From: an uncultured bacterium
Lineage (GTDB): Bacteria > Fidelibacterota > Marinisomatia > Marinisomatales > UBA1611
DNA length: 45,380 nt
NCBI GenBank assembly: GCA_905478065.1
Contig: CAJQGZ010000008.1
Span: 1 to 45,380 of the forward strand
Direction of reading: 5' to 3'
The notes under the pieces were generated by a model, which saw nothing but the letters and a program-made list of their open reading frames with translations, made no database searches and had not been told where the DNA came from. The position numbers and the translations under genes were made by a program. Shown here piece by piece: positions 26,121 to 35,774 of the stretch (positions are counted from its first letter, which is position 1; each line of letters begins with the position of its first letter).

Positions 26121-28174
26121 TTGAAAATCCGATGATTCTGTTTCCGTTACTTATTCTCTTTTTGCCCTTACTTTCTTTTATAATTGTAATTTTCTTTGGT
26201 AATAAGCTTCCTCGCCAAGGTGACTGGGTGGCTGTTGGGTCTATAGTCACAACCTTTTTATTAGCCTGTTACTTATTCCTGCAGATGTTTTTGAACTATG
26301 ATCCTGATTTTAGTCATGGGGCATCATTTTCATGGATTAATCTGGGTGAGTTTAAAATTAATCTTGGTATCTTAGTTGATAACCTAACAATAGTTATGTT
26401 GCTAATTGTTACTCTTGTTTCTAGTTGTACTCATATTTTTTCACTCGCCTATATGAAAGGTGACATTCGTTACAACCGTTATTTTGCATATTTAGGACTG
26501 TTTACATTTTCAATGAATGGAATCGTTTTGGCGGATAACTTGATTTCAATGTATATGTCCTGGGAACTCGTTGGGGTTAGTTCGTATTTGCTTATTGGTC
26601 ACTGGTTTGAAAAAGACAGTGCAGCAAATGCTAGTAAGAAAGCTTTCCTCACAAATCGTGTTGGTGATATTGGGTTTTTCATTGGTATTATGTTATTATA
26701 CTCTGCTGTTGGCGCATTTGCATTTAATCCTATTTTTGAATCAATAGCTGGTGGCCAAGCTATTGCTGGTACAACTTTGACTATAGCGGGGTTAGGAATT
26801 TTTATGGGTGCTGTTGGTAAGTCTTCACAATTTCCGCTTCATATATGGCTACCGGATGCGATGGAAGGACCCACCCCTGTCTCTGCTCTAATGCATGCAG
26901 CTACAATGGTTGCTGCCGGAGTTTACATGTGTGTTAGATTGTTCCCAATTTTCACACCAAGTGCCCTGATAGTAATCGCTTATATTGGTGCTATAACTGC
27001 GATATTAGCAGCTTTGATAGCCGTTTCACAAAACGATATTAAAAAAGTTTTAGCCTACTCTACCGTTAGTCAATTAGGCTTTATGATTCTAGCTGTTGGA
27101 ACGGGAGTATATACAGCAGCATTTTTTCATTTATTAACACATGCGATGTTCAAAGCGAACCTATTTTATTGTAGTGGTTCAGTCATACACTCTATGCATC
27201 ATGCTCTACATAAAGCCCATGATCATGATACGGATCCTCAAGATATGAGAAATATGGGCGGGTTTAAAGATAAAATGCCGATCACTTATTTTTCAATGTT
27301 AGTAAGTACATTGGCTATAGCTGGAGTGCCATTGTTTTCGGGTTTTTTGTCAAAGGATGCAATTTTGGCGGGTACATTATCTTTTGCTCAGCATCATCCT
27401 GAGCATTTCCTATTACCTTTTTTTGGCTTTTTAGCTGCTGCTTTGACTGCTTTTTATATGTTTCGTCTTATTTTTATGACGTTTCATGGTAATCCAAACA
27501 TCAAATCGATAGTTAAAAATATTCATGAATCACCAAAAGAAATGACTAGTCCTATTGTTCTGCTGGGTTCATTAAGCTTTTTTATTTTTTATACATTACC
27601 TCATAATTTTAATCCGATGAAGGATAAGGGGTGGTTTACTGATCTAATTGTTCCAAGAAATTCTGCAGTACCAGGAAGCCTAACATCGAATGAGATTGCA
27701 GAGTATGCGCATCATGCACATTATTTGGCAATGGGTTTATCGCTTATTGTAGCATCGATTGGAATTTTGTTAGCGTATCTTATGTATCAGAAAAAGGTAA
27801 TATCAGCAAAAAATATTTCTGAAAAATTTGGCTTTTTCTATGATTGGAGCCTAAATAAATTTTATTTTGATGAAAACTATAATCGTTACCTTTATCAGCC
27901 ATTTCTTCGATTAGCTCATACAATTTCATGGCTAGATTGGGAGTTTTATGATAAATATTTTATTAATGGTTTTGGAAAACTAACCAAATTACTCAGCACT
28001 GTCTCAGGCAAGTTTGATTACAGTGGAATTGATCAAGGTTTTGTTGATGGTTTTGGGCGCGCATCCAATACAGTCGGTAAACTTTTAAGAAACGTACAGA
28101 CCGGACGATTACAAAATTATTTACTTTTTGTTGTCGCTGGTATTTTAGTTATAATTATTGCTCAGGCTTTTTAA
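26117..28174 (+). CDS. nuoL: NADH-quinone oxidoreductase subunit L
   Basis: The 685-residue antiporter-like subunit has about 15-16 membrane helices. Conserved features are 'SMYMSWELVGVSSYLLIGHW' (helix 5 glutamate), 'RVGDIGFFIGIMLL', 'GKSSQFPLHIWLPDAMEGPT', 'VSALMHAATMVAAGVYM' and 'NDIKKVLAYSTVSQLGFM'. The C-terminal region includes the long lateral helix and a final membrane anchor ('LFVVAGILVIIIAQAF'). It is the distal proton-pumping subunit. A histidine-rich loop ('HSMHHALHKAHDHD') occurs near residue 356, as in many NuoL proteins. Confidence 0.97.
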   Translation: MIENPMILFPLLILFLPLLSFIIVIFFGNKLPRQGDWVAVGSIVTTFLLACYLFLQMFLNYDPDFSHGASFSWINLGEFKINLGILVDNLTIVMLLIVTLVSSCTHIFSLAYMKGDIRYNRYFAYLGLFTFSMNGIVLADNLISMYMSWELVGVSSYLLIGHWFEKDSAANASKKAFLTNRVGDIGFFIGIMLLYSAVGAFAFNPIFESIAGGQAIAGTTLTIAGLGIFMGAVGKSSQFPLHIWLPDAMEGPTPVSALMHAATMVAAGVYMCVRLFPIFTPSALIVIAYIGAITAILAALIAVSQNDIKKVLAYSTVSQLGFMILAVGTGVYTAAFFHLLTHAMFKANLFYCSGSVIHSMHHALHKAHDHDTDPQDMRNMGGFKDKMPITYFSMLVSTLAIAGVPLFSGFLSKDAILAGTLSFAQHHPEHFLLPFFGFLAAALTAFYMFRLIFMTFHGNPNIKSIVKNIHESPKEMTSPIVLLGSLSFFIFYTLPHNFNPMKDKGWFTDLIVPRNSAVPGSLTSNEIAEYAHHAHYLAMGLSLIVASIGILLAYLMYQKKVISAKNISEKFGFFYDWSLNKFYFDENYNRYLYQPFLRLAHTISWLDWEFYDKYFINGFGKLTKLLSTVSGKFDYSGIDQGFVDGFGRASNTVGKLLRNVQTGRLQNYLLFVVAGILVIIIAQAF

Positions 28175-28199
28175 CCAATAGAATACAAGAGATATACAC

Positions 28200-29744
28200 A
28201 TGGAGAATATTCTTAGTTTATTAATATGGATCCCTATTTTGGGTGCAATTATAGTTGCATGCCTTCCTAGAGATAATGAAAATTTAGTCAGATATATATC
28301 TGCGGCAATCACTGGTTTGGAATTCATAGTTGCTATTGTTTTGTGGCGGGCTTTTGACCCCGTCAACGGCTCAATGCAGTTCATGGAGCGATATGAATGG
28401 ATTCCTTCTCTTAATATATCTTACATACTTGGTGTTGATGGTCTAAGTCTACCGATGGTTCTTTTGACTGCAATGTTGTTTTTCATTGGTGTTTTTGTAA
28501 GTTGGAATATTAAAAAAGCTGTTAAAGGCTATTTTGCTCTTTATCTTCTTTTAAATGCCGGTGTATTAGGTGTTTTTTTATCACTTGACTTCTTTTTATT
28601 TTATATTTTTTGGGAAGTTATGCTTCTTCCGATGTACTTCTTAATTGGAATGTGGGGTGGTCCTCAAAGAGAATACGCTGCAATTAAATTCTTTTTGTAT
28701 ACGCTTTTTGGTTCTGTTTTGATGTTGATAGGTATATTAGGTTTATATTTTACATGCGGAAAAACTTTTGATATTTTGCTTATTATGGAAAGAGCACCTG
28801 AAGCCCTCAATGGTGTCCTTTGGTGGGGTATGAGTGCTGCGAAGGTTATCTGGGTTTTGTTATTTATTGGTTTCGCTATAAAGGTTCCTGTTTTCCCATT
28901 TCATACTTGGTTGCCACTTGCTCACGTAGAAGCTCCGACAGCAATTTCTGTGCTACTAGCTGGAATATTATTAAAGTTGGGTGTCTACGGTATAATAAGG
29001 GTCAATTATGGAATAATGCCAGATCAAGTCTATTGGTTTGCTGCTGGTTTAGCGTTTTTGGGTTTAGTAAATGTTATCTGGGGAGGTCTGTGTGCATTAG
29101 CCCAAACTGATTTGAAAAAGTTAGTTGCATACTCTAGTATTAATCACATGGGTTACTCATTAATTGGTATTGCTGCTGTTGTGGCAGCTGGTGAGATGAA
29201 TGGTAGTGATCTGAAAGCAGCGCAGGCTGGTTTGAGTGGTGCTGTATTCCAAATGTTTAATCATGGAACTATTTCTGCAATGTTATTCATTCTTGTTGGT
29301 GTTGTTTATGAAAGAGCTCATCATCGTGATATTGATGGTTTTGGTGGACTGGCTAGTCAGATGCCTATTTACACAGGTATTACAGCGTTGGCTTTTTTTG
29401 CTGGATTAGGGCTTCCTGGTTTTTCAGGTTTTGTAAGTGAAGCAATGTGTTTCATTGGTGCTTTCCCTGTGTTTAAAGCTATCGTTGTCTTAAGTACTAT
29501 TGGGATTCTGTTAAATGCAGCATATTTTTTGTGGGCTTTTCAGCGAGTCTTCTTTGGCGAATTAAACGAAAAGTATAAAGATATGAAAGAAATTAATGGA
29601 CTGGAATTATTTACTGTGATTCCATTAGCAATTATTACTTTATTCTTTGGTATTTACCCCGGGCCATACCTTGATTTAATTAAAGCCACTATGGATCAAA
29701 TAATTGAAAAAATTGCATTTGCTGCTTCCTACGGCGTAATGTAA
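28200..29744 (+). CDS. nuoM: NADH-quinone oxidoreductase subunit M
   Basis: The 514-residue antiporter-like subunit has about 14 helices with 'YIFWEVMLLPMYFLIGMWGG' (helix 5 glutamate), 'FAIKVPVFPFHTWLPLAHVE', 'APTAISVLLAGILLKLGVYG' and 'TDLKKLVAYSSINHMGYSLI'. These residues make the proton half-channels. A 25-base gap follows nuoL. It is normal in length, with no sign of damage. Confidence 0.97.
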   Translation: MENILSLLIWIPILGAIIVACLPRDNENLVRYISAAITGLEFIVAIVLWRAFDPVNGSMQFMERYEWIPSLNISYILGVDGLSLPMVLLTAMLFFIGVFVSWNIKKAVKGYFALYLLLNAGVLGVFLSLDFFLFYIFWEVMLLPMYFLIGMWGGPQREYAAIKFFLYTLFGSVLMLIGILGLYFTCGKTFDILLIMERAPEALNGVLWWGMSAAKVIWVLLFIGFAIKVPVFPFHTWLPLAHVEAPTAISVLLAGILLKLGVYGIIRVNYGIMPDQVYWFAAGLAFLGLVNVIWGGLCALAQTDLKKLVAYSSINHMGYSLIGIAAVVAAGEMNGSDLKAAQAGLSGAVFQMFNHGTISAMLFILVGVVYERAHHRDIDGFGGLASQMPIYTGITALAFFAGLGLPGFSGFVSEAMCFIGAFPVFKAIVVLSTIGILLNAAYFLWAFQRVFFGELNEKYKDMKEINGLELFTVIPLAIITLFFGIYPGPYLDLIKATMDQIIEKIAFAASYGVM

Positions 29745-29755
29745 GGATTATTTAA

Positions 29756-31246
29756 ATGACTAATTTGCAGAGTTTAGAGTTTTTTATACCTGAAATAATC
29801 TTGGTTATTACCATTTTAGCCTGTTTAATTACTGATTTATTTTTAAAAAAATCTAAAACAGACTTGATTGGTTGGATCTTGGGTATTGGTCTTGTTATCG
29901 TAGGCTTATCTGTTTATAATTTAAGCTCTGTTCCTCCTACTACATTGTTTTTAGATATGATTGTTATTGATCCTTTTAGTTCGTATATGAAGATTATAAT
30001 TATCATTTCAACTTTGTTAATTATTGTTGCTAGTTGGGCAAACAACGAATTGTCTAAATATAGGAAGGGCGAATATTTTACGCTTATTGGTATTATGGTT
30101 GTTGGGTTATTTTTGATGACTTCGTCTATTGATATTATTATGCTATATGTTTCAATCGAAGTTGTCTCAATAATGTCTTTTGTTCTTGCTGGTTATTTAA
30201 AATTGAATACTCGATCAAATGAGGCTGGACTGAAATATGTCATATATGGTGCTTTCAGTTCAGGGGTAATGCTTTTTGGGCTTAGTCTAGTATTTGGCTT
30301 GACTGGTAGTACAAATTATTTCGTCATTCAAGAAGCTATTTCATCTATAGATAGCTCAGCTAACCCAGCATTGATAATGGCCTTGCTCATGATTTTTGCT
30401 GGATTCGGGTATAAGATTTCTTCTGTTCCTTTTCATTTTTGGACTCCAGATGTTTACGAAGGTGCCCCGACAACGATAACTGCTTATCTTTCCGTTGCTC
30501 CAAAGGCTGCGGGGTTCGCAATGATTATCCGCTTTTTTCATCAAGTCTTTTCTGATAGCATTGCCTTATCGGGTAATGCTATGGGTTACACTGATTTGCC
30601 ATGGCCTGAAATTATTGGAATTTTAGCTGTTGTTACAATGACACTTGGAAACCTTGTAGCAATTCAACAAGAAAGTATTAAGAGAATGCTTGCTTACTCG
30701 AGTATAGCGCATGCTGGATACATGATGCTTGCACTTCCAGTTCTTTCAATTGACGCTGTAGAATCAATAATGATTTATCTTTTTGTTTATATTTTTATGA
30801 ACCTAGGTGCTTTTTTCATAGTTATTATTGTAAAAAATAAAACAGGAGGAGAAACCTTTGACGAATATGATGGTCTAGGTTGGAAAATGCCAATTGTTGG
30901 CGCACTTATGACTTTATTTATGCTCTCGTTGACTGGGTTGCCTCCAACAGCCGGGTTCGTTGGTAAACTATATATATTTAAAACACTTGTTGGCGCTGGA
31001 AATGATTTTCTTTGGTTGGTCGTAGCAGGAGGTATCAACAGTGTCATCTCGCTTTATTATTATTTTCACGTGGTTAAAGTAATGTTCTTATCTGGTAAAA
31101 GAAGCGATAAGTTGTCTTATCCGCCTTCTTTAATGTTGGGGCTAATTATATTTACGGCTGTACCATCCTTGGTTCTTGGATTATATTGGAATCCTCTAGC
31201 AAATTGGGTCAAAGAATCATTGGTTTTCTACTCCCAAGGTATGTAA
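29756..31246 (+). CDS. nuoN: NADH-quinone oxidoreductase subunit N
   Basis: The 496-residue antiporter-like subunit contains 'LYVSIEVVSIMSFVLAGYLK', 'GLKYVIYGAFSSGVMLFGLS', 'KISSVPFHFWTPDVYEGAPT', 'ITAYLSVAPKAAGFAMIIRF' and 'ESIKRMLAYSSIAHAGYMML'. It is the last gene of the nuo run, with an AAGGATT ribosome site ahead of its ATG. Seventy-two bases then separate it from nqrA, with a likely new promoter. Confidence 0.97.
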   Translation: MTNLQSLEFFIPEIILVITILACLITDLFLKKSKTDLIGWILGIGLVIVGLSVYNLSSVPPTTLFLDMIVIDPFSSYMKIIIIISTLLIIVASWANNELSKYRKGEYFTLIGIMVVGLFLMTSSIDIIMLYVSIEVVSIMSFVLAGYLKLNTRSNEAGLKYVIYGAFSSGVMLFGLSLVFGLTGSTNYFVIQEAISSIDSSANPALIMALLMIFAGFGYKISSVPFHFWTPDVYEGAPTTITAYLSVAPKAAGFAMIIRFFHQVFSDSIALSGNAMGYTDLPWPEIIGILAVVTMTLGNLVAIQQESIKRMLAYSSIAHAGYMMLALPVLSIDAVESIMIYLFVYIFMNLGAFFIVIIVKNKTGGETFDEYDGLGWKMPIVGALMTLFMLSLTGLPPTAGFVGKLYIFKTLVGAGNDFLWLVVAGGINSVISLYYYFHVVKVMFLSGKRSDKLSYPPSLMLGLIIFTAVPSLVLGLYWNPLANWVKESLVFYSQGM

Positions 31247-31280
31247 ATGGTTTCATTTAATTAAGATTTATTTCTAAATT

Positions 31281-31304
31281 TATAATAAGATAACGCTAAT
31301 AATT
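31281..31304 (+). promoter_or_regulatory. Candidate nqr promoter -10 box with shared 18-base element
   Basis: A perfect TATAAT (31281-31286) lies 33 bases before the nqrA ATG, without a convincing -35 box. Immediately after it, at 31287-31304, is AAGATAACGCTAATAATT. This shares 14 of 18 positions, including the exact core TAACGCTA, with a palindromic element at 38229-38246 between nqrM and nhaD. A common regulator of sodium-linked genes is a reasonable but untested reading. Confidence 0.4.
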
Positions 31305-31318
31305 TTTAAGCTTAAATA

Positions 31319-32662
31319 ATGTCCCACATAAAGATTAAAAAAGGCCATGATATTAAAATTTCTGGGATTCCAGAATCAGATATATCCACAGGGTCTACAG
31401 CTTCAGATTTAGCATTATTGCCCTCAGATTTTAAAGGTGTTAAACCAAAACTAATGGTTAAAGTTGGAGATAGTGTTAAAATAGGTTCTCCTTTATTTCT
31501 TGATAAATTAAACCCCGAAGTGAGGTGGGCATCTCCGGGTAGTGGTATAATTAAAGATATTAAGTTTGGTCCAAGGCGAGTTATAGAAAAAATTGAAATA
31601 GAATTAGATAAGGATCAGCAAAGTCTTGATTTTAAAAGTCATTCAATTGATGACATTTCTAATTTATCAAAAGACGAGGTTCTGGATGTGATACTAGGAG
31701 CGAATTTATTTCCTCATTTTAGACAAAGGCCTTTTAATACTATTCCTGATCCTAAGATCAAGCCTCGAGATATTTTTATTTCGGGCATAAATACCGCCCC
31801 TCTAGCGGTCGATATTGAAATCGCGATGGCTGACGATATAGAAAATTTTCAAGCTGGGATAAATGCAATAGAAAAATTAACTGACGGCAAAGTATACCTT
31901 ACCAATAAAGTTGATTCTAGGCTTTCCGATGTTGAAAATGTGAATATTAATACCATTGAAGGTCCTCATCCGGCAGGTAATGTAAGTATTCAGATACACC
32001 ATATTTCACACCTCAGGCCGTCTGAATTGATTTGGACTATTGCTCCTCAGGATGTTGCCATGATTGGAAAACTTTTTTTGAAGGGTGTATATGACCCTTC
32101 TAAAATTATTACAGTCGCAGGTCCAGGCGTTAAAAACCCAACGCATCTTAGAGTTAAAACTGGATATCCTGTTGAATCTATTTTAAGGTCGAATCTATCA
32201 TCAGAGGATGTTAGATTGATTTCTGGAGATGTTTTGACAGGTAGAGAATGTACCTTAGAAGATTATATGAGCTTTTACGATAGTTCAATTAGTGTTATTT
32301 CTAATGAAATTAATAGAGAGTTTATAGGCATGCTTAATCCTGGCAGTAGTTCATCAAGATATAGTTTAACTCCTGTATTTGTATCTTTAAGTAATATATT
32401 GTTTCCTTTTACTTCCTCTCAAAATGGTAATCACAGAGCAGTAGTTCCAATAAATTCTTGGGAACGAGTTCTGCCTATGGACATTCTTCCGAATGAATTA
32501 TATCGTTCTATTCTTGCTGAAGACATTGAAGAGATGGAAAGTTTAGGGTTATTCGAGTGCGATGATGAAGACTTTGCATTGTGTTCATTTGCTTGCCCTT
32601 CTAAAACAGACGTTAGTGGTGTGATTAGAAAAGGTTTAGATATGCTTCAAGCAGAGGTTTAA
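31319..32662 (+). CDS. nqrA: Na+-translocating NADH:quinone reductase subunit A
   Basis: The 447-residue protein is the cytoplasmic NqrA subunit, normal in length. It opens 'MSHIKIKKGHDIKISGIPES' and has 'GVKPKLMVKVGDSVKIGSPL', 'VRWASPGSGIIKDIKFGPRR', 'FRQRPFNTIPDPKIKPRDIF', 'INTAPLAVDIEIAMADD' and the late 'ECDDEDFALCSFACPSKTDV'. NqrA associates with NqrB and helps shape the ubiquinone site. It leads the six-gene nqr operon, transcribed in the usual A-F order. Confidence 0.97.
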   Translation: MSHIKIKKGHDIKISGIPESDISTGSTASDLALLPSDFKGVKPKLMVKVGDSVKIGSPLFLDKLNPEVRWASPGSGIIKDIKFGPRRVIEKIEIELDKDQQSLDFKSHSIDDISNLSKDEVLDVILGANLFPHFRQRPFNTIPDPKIKPRDIFISGINTAPLAVDIEIAMADDIENFQAGINAIEKLTDGKVYLTNKVDSRLSDVENVNINTIEGPHPAGNVSIQIHHISHLRPSELIWTIAPQDVAMIGKLFLKGVYDPSKIITVAGPGVKNPTHLRVKTGYPVESILRSNLSSEDVRLISGDVLTGRECTLEDYMSFYDSSISVISNEINREFIGMLNPGSSSSRYSLTPVFVSLSNILFPFTSSQNGNHRAVVPINSWERVLPMDILPNELYRSILAEDIEEMESLGLFECDDEDFALCSFACPSKTDVSGVIRKGLDMLQAEV

Positions 32663-32663
32663 G

Positions 32664-33836
32664 ATGAAGTGGTTGTTAGACTATTTATTAAAAATAAAGC
32701 CTAATTTTGATGAAGGACAAAAACTCAATTGGTTATATCCATTGTATGAGGCAACCGAAACGATATTATTTAGTACGGATGCAAAAACAAAATCTGCGCC
32801 TCATATTAGGGATAGTATTGATATTAAAAGAGTAATGATTCTCGTCGTTGTTGCACTAATACCATGCTATGTCTTTGGGGCAATAAATATAGGATATCAA
32901 AATGCCCTCTCATTTGGGTTGGAGAGAACTTGGGTAGAAAATTTAATTTTTGGGGCTAAAACAATTATCCCAATAATTGTAGTAACATTTGTTGCCGGTG
33001 CTTTTTGGGAAATTTTATTTGCTATCGTTAGAAAACATGAAATATCAGAAGGTTTTCTTGTTACCTGCGCTCTCATTCCACTTACAATGCCGCCATCAAT
33101 TCCTCTTTGGCAATTATTCATTGCTACTTCCTTCGGGATTGTGATAGGTAAAGAAATTTTCGGTGGAGTTGGTATGAATATTTTTAACCCAGCTTTAACG
33201 GCTAGGTGCTTTATTTTCTTTTCATATCCTAGTAAAATTTCAGGCGACATGGTCTGGCTTGTTGGTCCTGATGGTTACTCAGGTGCTACTGCTTTGTCTG
33301 TACCTGCTTCTACCAATAGCGCAGATGCAGTTTCTCTTTTAGATGGAATAACTCAATTTGATTATTCTTGGATAAATTTAGCATCAGGTTGGATTCCAGG
33401 TTCCATTGGCGAAACAAATAAATTTATCATATTCTTAGCTGCTGTTGCTCTAATGATCATGAAATTGATTTCCTGGAGGGTGATATTAGGAGGTGTAAGT
33501 GGACTTTTTGCTATGTCATATATTGGTACCCTGATTGCTCCATTTTCTGATAATTCAATGTTGTCGATCCCTCCGCATTACCATTTAGTAATGGGGAGTT
33601 TTGCGTTCGGGCTGACTTTTATGGCTACGGAGCCTGTTACAGGCTCTCATACAGACACTGGAAGGCTAGTTTACGGGTTTTTTGTTGGTGTTTTGACAGT
33701 TATCATTAGGTCGATTAATCCAGCGTACCCCGAGGGTGTTATGTTGGCAATTTTATTAATGAATGCATTTGCATCATTAATTGATTATTTCGTTGTGAAA
33801 GTGAATATAAGAAAAAGGATGGCAAGATATGCGTAG
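32664..33836 (+). CDS. nqrB: Na+-translocating NADH:quinone reductase subunit B
   Basis: The 390-residue membrane subunit has about ten helices. Threonine 209 in 'GYSGATALS' is the expected attachment point of covalent FMN through a phosphoester bond, installed by ApbE. Other markers are 'SEGFLVTCALIPLTMPPSIP', 'GGVGMNIFNPALTARCFIFF' and 'FMATEPVTGSHTDTGRLVYG'. NqrB also carries riboflavin and forms part of the sodium path. It overlaps nqrC by eight bases. Confidence 0.97.
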   Translation: MKWLLDYLLKIKPNFDEGQKLNWLYPLYEATETILFSTDAKTKSAPHIRDSIDIKRVMILVVVALIPCYVFGAINIGYQNALSFGLERTWVENLIFGAKTIIPIIVVTFVAGAFWEILFAIVRKHEISEGFLVTCALIPLTMPPSIPLWQLFIATSFGIVIGKEIFGGVGMNIFNPALTARCFIFFSYPSKISGDMVWLVGPDGYSGATALSVPASTNSADAVSLLDGITQFDYSWINLASGWIPGSIGETNKFIIFLAAVALMIMKLISWRVILGGVSGLFAMSYIGTLIAPFSDNSMLSIPPHYHLVMGSFAFGLTFMATEPVTGSHTDTGRLVYGFFVGVLTVIIRSINPAYPEGVMLAILLMNAFASLIDYFVVKVNIRKRMARYA

Positions 33837-34530
33837 CGATACATACACTATTGTTTTTACAACAATTGTTACAGTTGTCCTAGGTTTGGGGTTATCCGTT
33901 ACTGCTGATAGTTTGCGAGAACGACAATCTATTAATGAAGAGCTTGATATAAAAAAAAATATACTATCTGTGCTTGGTTTTAGCCTAAGTAGCGAATGGG
34001 AGAATGACAAGATTCAATCTTTATATGAACAAAATATTAACGAGCTCATCGTTGATAAAACAGGCTCTATTCTTGGTCCGATTGAATCATCCAATTCGGA
34101 TAAATATACTATATACCAAAGCAGAGAAAATGATAAAGTGACTGGTTATGCCATCCCTATCGCTGGAAAAGGGTTATGGGGAACGATGTATGGATACTTC
34201 GCAATTGAACCTGATGCTGAAACGGTCAAGGGTATTACTTTTTATCGTCATAAAGAAACACCCGGTCTTGGTGCTGAAGTAGATAAAGAGTGGTTTCAAA
34301 GTAACTTTGTTGGGAAAAAACTTATTGATACCAATGGTAGCTTAGTTAGTGTAGAGGTTGTTAAAGGCTATGTATCTAGTACTGATCCTAAAGCTATGCA
34401 TAAAGTAGATGGAATTTCAGGTGCTACAATTACCGGGAAGGGATTAACCACTTTTCTAAAAAATGATTTGCAAAAATATGAACCATATTTATCAAAAGTC
34501 AGAAAGTTGAATCAAATTGAGTCTCTTTAG
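33829..34530 (+). CDS. nqrC: Na+-translocating NADH:quinone reductase subunit C
   Basis: The 233-residue protein has one N-terminal membrane helix (residues 6-26) and a periplasmic FMN-binding domain. Threonine 200 in 'DGISGATITGKG' is the covalent FMN site. 'GKGLWGTMYGYFAIEPD' and 'FYRHKETPGLGAEVD' are family stretches. Its presence with the same SGAT motif as NqrB fits the need for the apbE gene downstream. The end overlaps the TTG start of nqrD. Confidence 0.96.
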   Translation: MRSDTYTIVFTTIVTVVLGLGLSVTADSLRERQSINEELDIKKNILSVLGFSLSSEWENDKIQSLYEQNINELIVDKTGSILGPIESSNSDKYTIYQSRENDKVTGYAIPIAGKGLWGTMYGYFAIEPDAETVKGITFYRHKETPGLGAEVDKEWFQSNFVGKKLIDTNGSLVSVEVVKGYVSSTDPKAMHKVDGISGATITGKGLTTFLKNDLQKYEPYLSKVRKLNQIESL

Positions 34531-35146
34531 TAGTAAAAATAAAAAAATAATTAAAGACCCTTTAATGGGGGAAAATCCAATTTCTATCCATGTGCTTGGT
34601 ATATGCTCTGCTCTAGCTATTACAACAAAAATAGATACAGCAGTGGTAATGACGATTGCTGTTGTTGCAGTTCTTTCAATATCGAATGTTGTTATATCTT
34701 TTTTGCGTAATAATATTCCTAATAAAGTTAGAATTATAATACAAATGAGTGTAATAGCTTCGCTAGTTATTATAGCTGATCAAGTATTGAAGGCTTACAT
34801 GTATGATATGAGCAAACTTCTTGGCGTTTTTTTAGGGCTTATCATTACTAATTGTATAGTTCTAGGCCGTGCAGAAGCTTATGCTATGCAAAATTCTCCA
34901 AGCAAGGCTCTTCTCGATGGTATGGGTAATGGTCTTGGCTATGGCTCTATTTTGATAGCGGTTGCTTTTTTTAGAGAATTATTTGGTTTTGGATCTATTT
35001 ATGGTGCTCAAGTAATAGCTAATCAAATCTATCTTGGTGGCTATGAAAATAATGGTTTAATGATTTTGTCTCCAGGAGCATTTTTTATTTTAGGTTTAAT
35101 TGTTTGGGCGCATAGAGCTTATACTGGAACATCGGATAAACATTAA
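34517..35146 (+). CDS. nqrD: Na+-translocating NADH:quinone reductase subunit D
   Basis: The 209-residue, six-helix membrane subunit includes 'NPISIHVLGICSALAITTKI' with the conserved cysteine that helps bind the intramembrane iron centre, then 'ASLVIIADQVLKAYMYDMSK', 'VFLGLIITNCIVLGRAEAYA' with the second cysteine, and 'LLDGMGNGLGYGSILIAVAF'. The TTG start is inside the nqrC end (14-base overlap); the family's N-terminus supports it. Confidence 0.96.
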   Translation: MSLFSSKNKKIIKDPLMGENPISIHVLGICSALAITTKIDTAVVMTIAVVAVLSISNVVISFLRNNIPNKVRIIIQMSVIASLVIIADQVLKAYMYDMSKLLGVFLGLIITNCIVLGRAEAYAMQNSPSKALLDGMGNGLGYGSILIAVAFFRELFGFGSIYGAQVIANQIYLGGYENNGLMILSPGAFFILGLIVWAHRAYTGTSDKH

Positions 35147-35148
35147 AT

Positions 35149-35757
35149 ATGCAACATTACATAAATATTATTATAAACTCAGTATTCATAGAAAATATAT
35201 TATTGATTTATTTTTTAGGGATGTGCTCTTTTTTATCAATATCAAAGAAAGTGGAAACATCGATTGGTCTTGGGTTAGCTGTGATTTTCGTTTTGTCAAT
35301 TACTGCCCCAGCAAACTGGGCAATCAATGAGTATCTTTTAGCTGAGGGAGCATTAAGCTGGGCTGGTTTAGGGCATATTAATCTTGATTTTCTTCAATTT
35401 ATAGTTTTTATCTCAGTGATTGCAGCAATGGTTCAATTAGTCGAGATGTTAATGGATCGGTTTTCACCTGCACTTTACGTCAATTTAGGCATTTTTCTTC
35501 CTTTAATTACTGTTAACTGTTCGATTCTTGGGACGTCCCTTTTTCTAGTAGAAAGAGATTATAATCTGGCTGAATCAACTGTATTTGGTTTTGGTTCAGG
35601 GTTAGGGTTTTTTCTCGCGATTGTTTCATTAGCTACAGTAAGGAAAAGAATGAGATATTCAGATGTTCCTTCATCATTAAGAGGAGTTGGCATGGCCATG
35701 CTATTAACTGGTTTAATTTCTATGGCGTTTTTAGGTTTTTCTGGAATCAGTTTGTAG
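35149..35757 (+). CDS. nqrE: Na+-translocating NADH:quinone reductase subunit E
   Basis: The 202-residue membrane subunit is the inverted partner of NqrD. It has 'ENILLIYFLGMCSFLSISKK' with the first iron-ligand cysteine, and 'YVNLGIFLPLITVNCSILGT' with the second. 'STVFGFGSGLGFFLAIVSLA' and 'PSSLRGVGMAMLLTGLISMA' complete the pattern. It begins two bases after nqrD. NqrD and NqrE together hold the iron centre that relays electrons across the membrane. Confidence 0.96.
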   Translation: MQHYINIIINSVFIENILLIYFLGMCSFLSISKKVETSIGLGLAVIFVLSITAPANWAINEYLLAEGALSWAGLGHINLDFLQFIVFISVIAAMVQLVEMLMDRFSPALYVNLGIFLPLITVNCSILGTSLFLVERDYNLAESTVFGFGSGLGFFLAIVSLATVRKRMRYSDVPSSLRGVGMAMLLTGLISMAFLGFSGISL

Positions 35758-35774
35758 TTATTTAGGTCTAGTTT

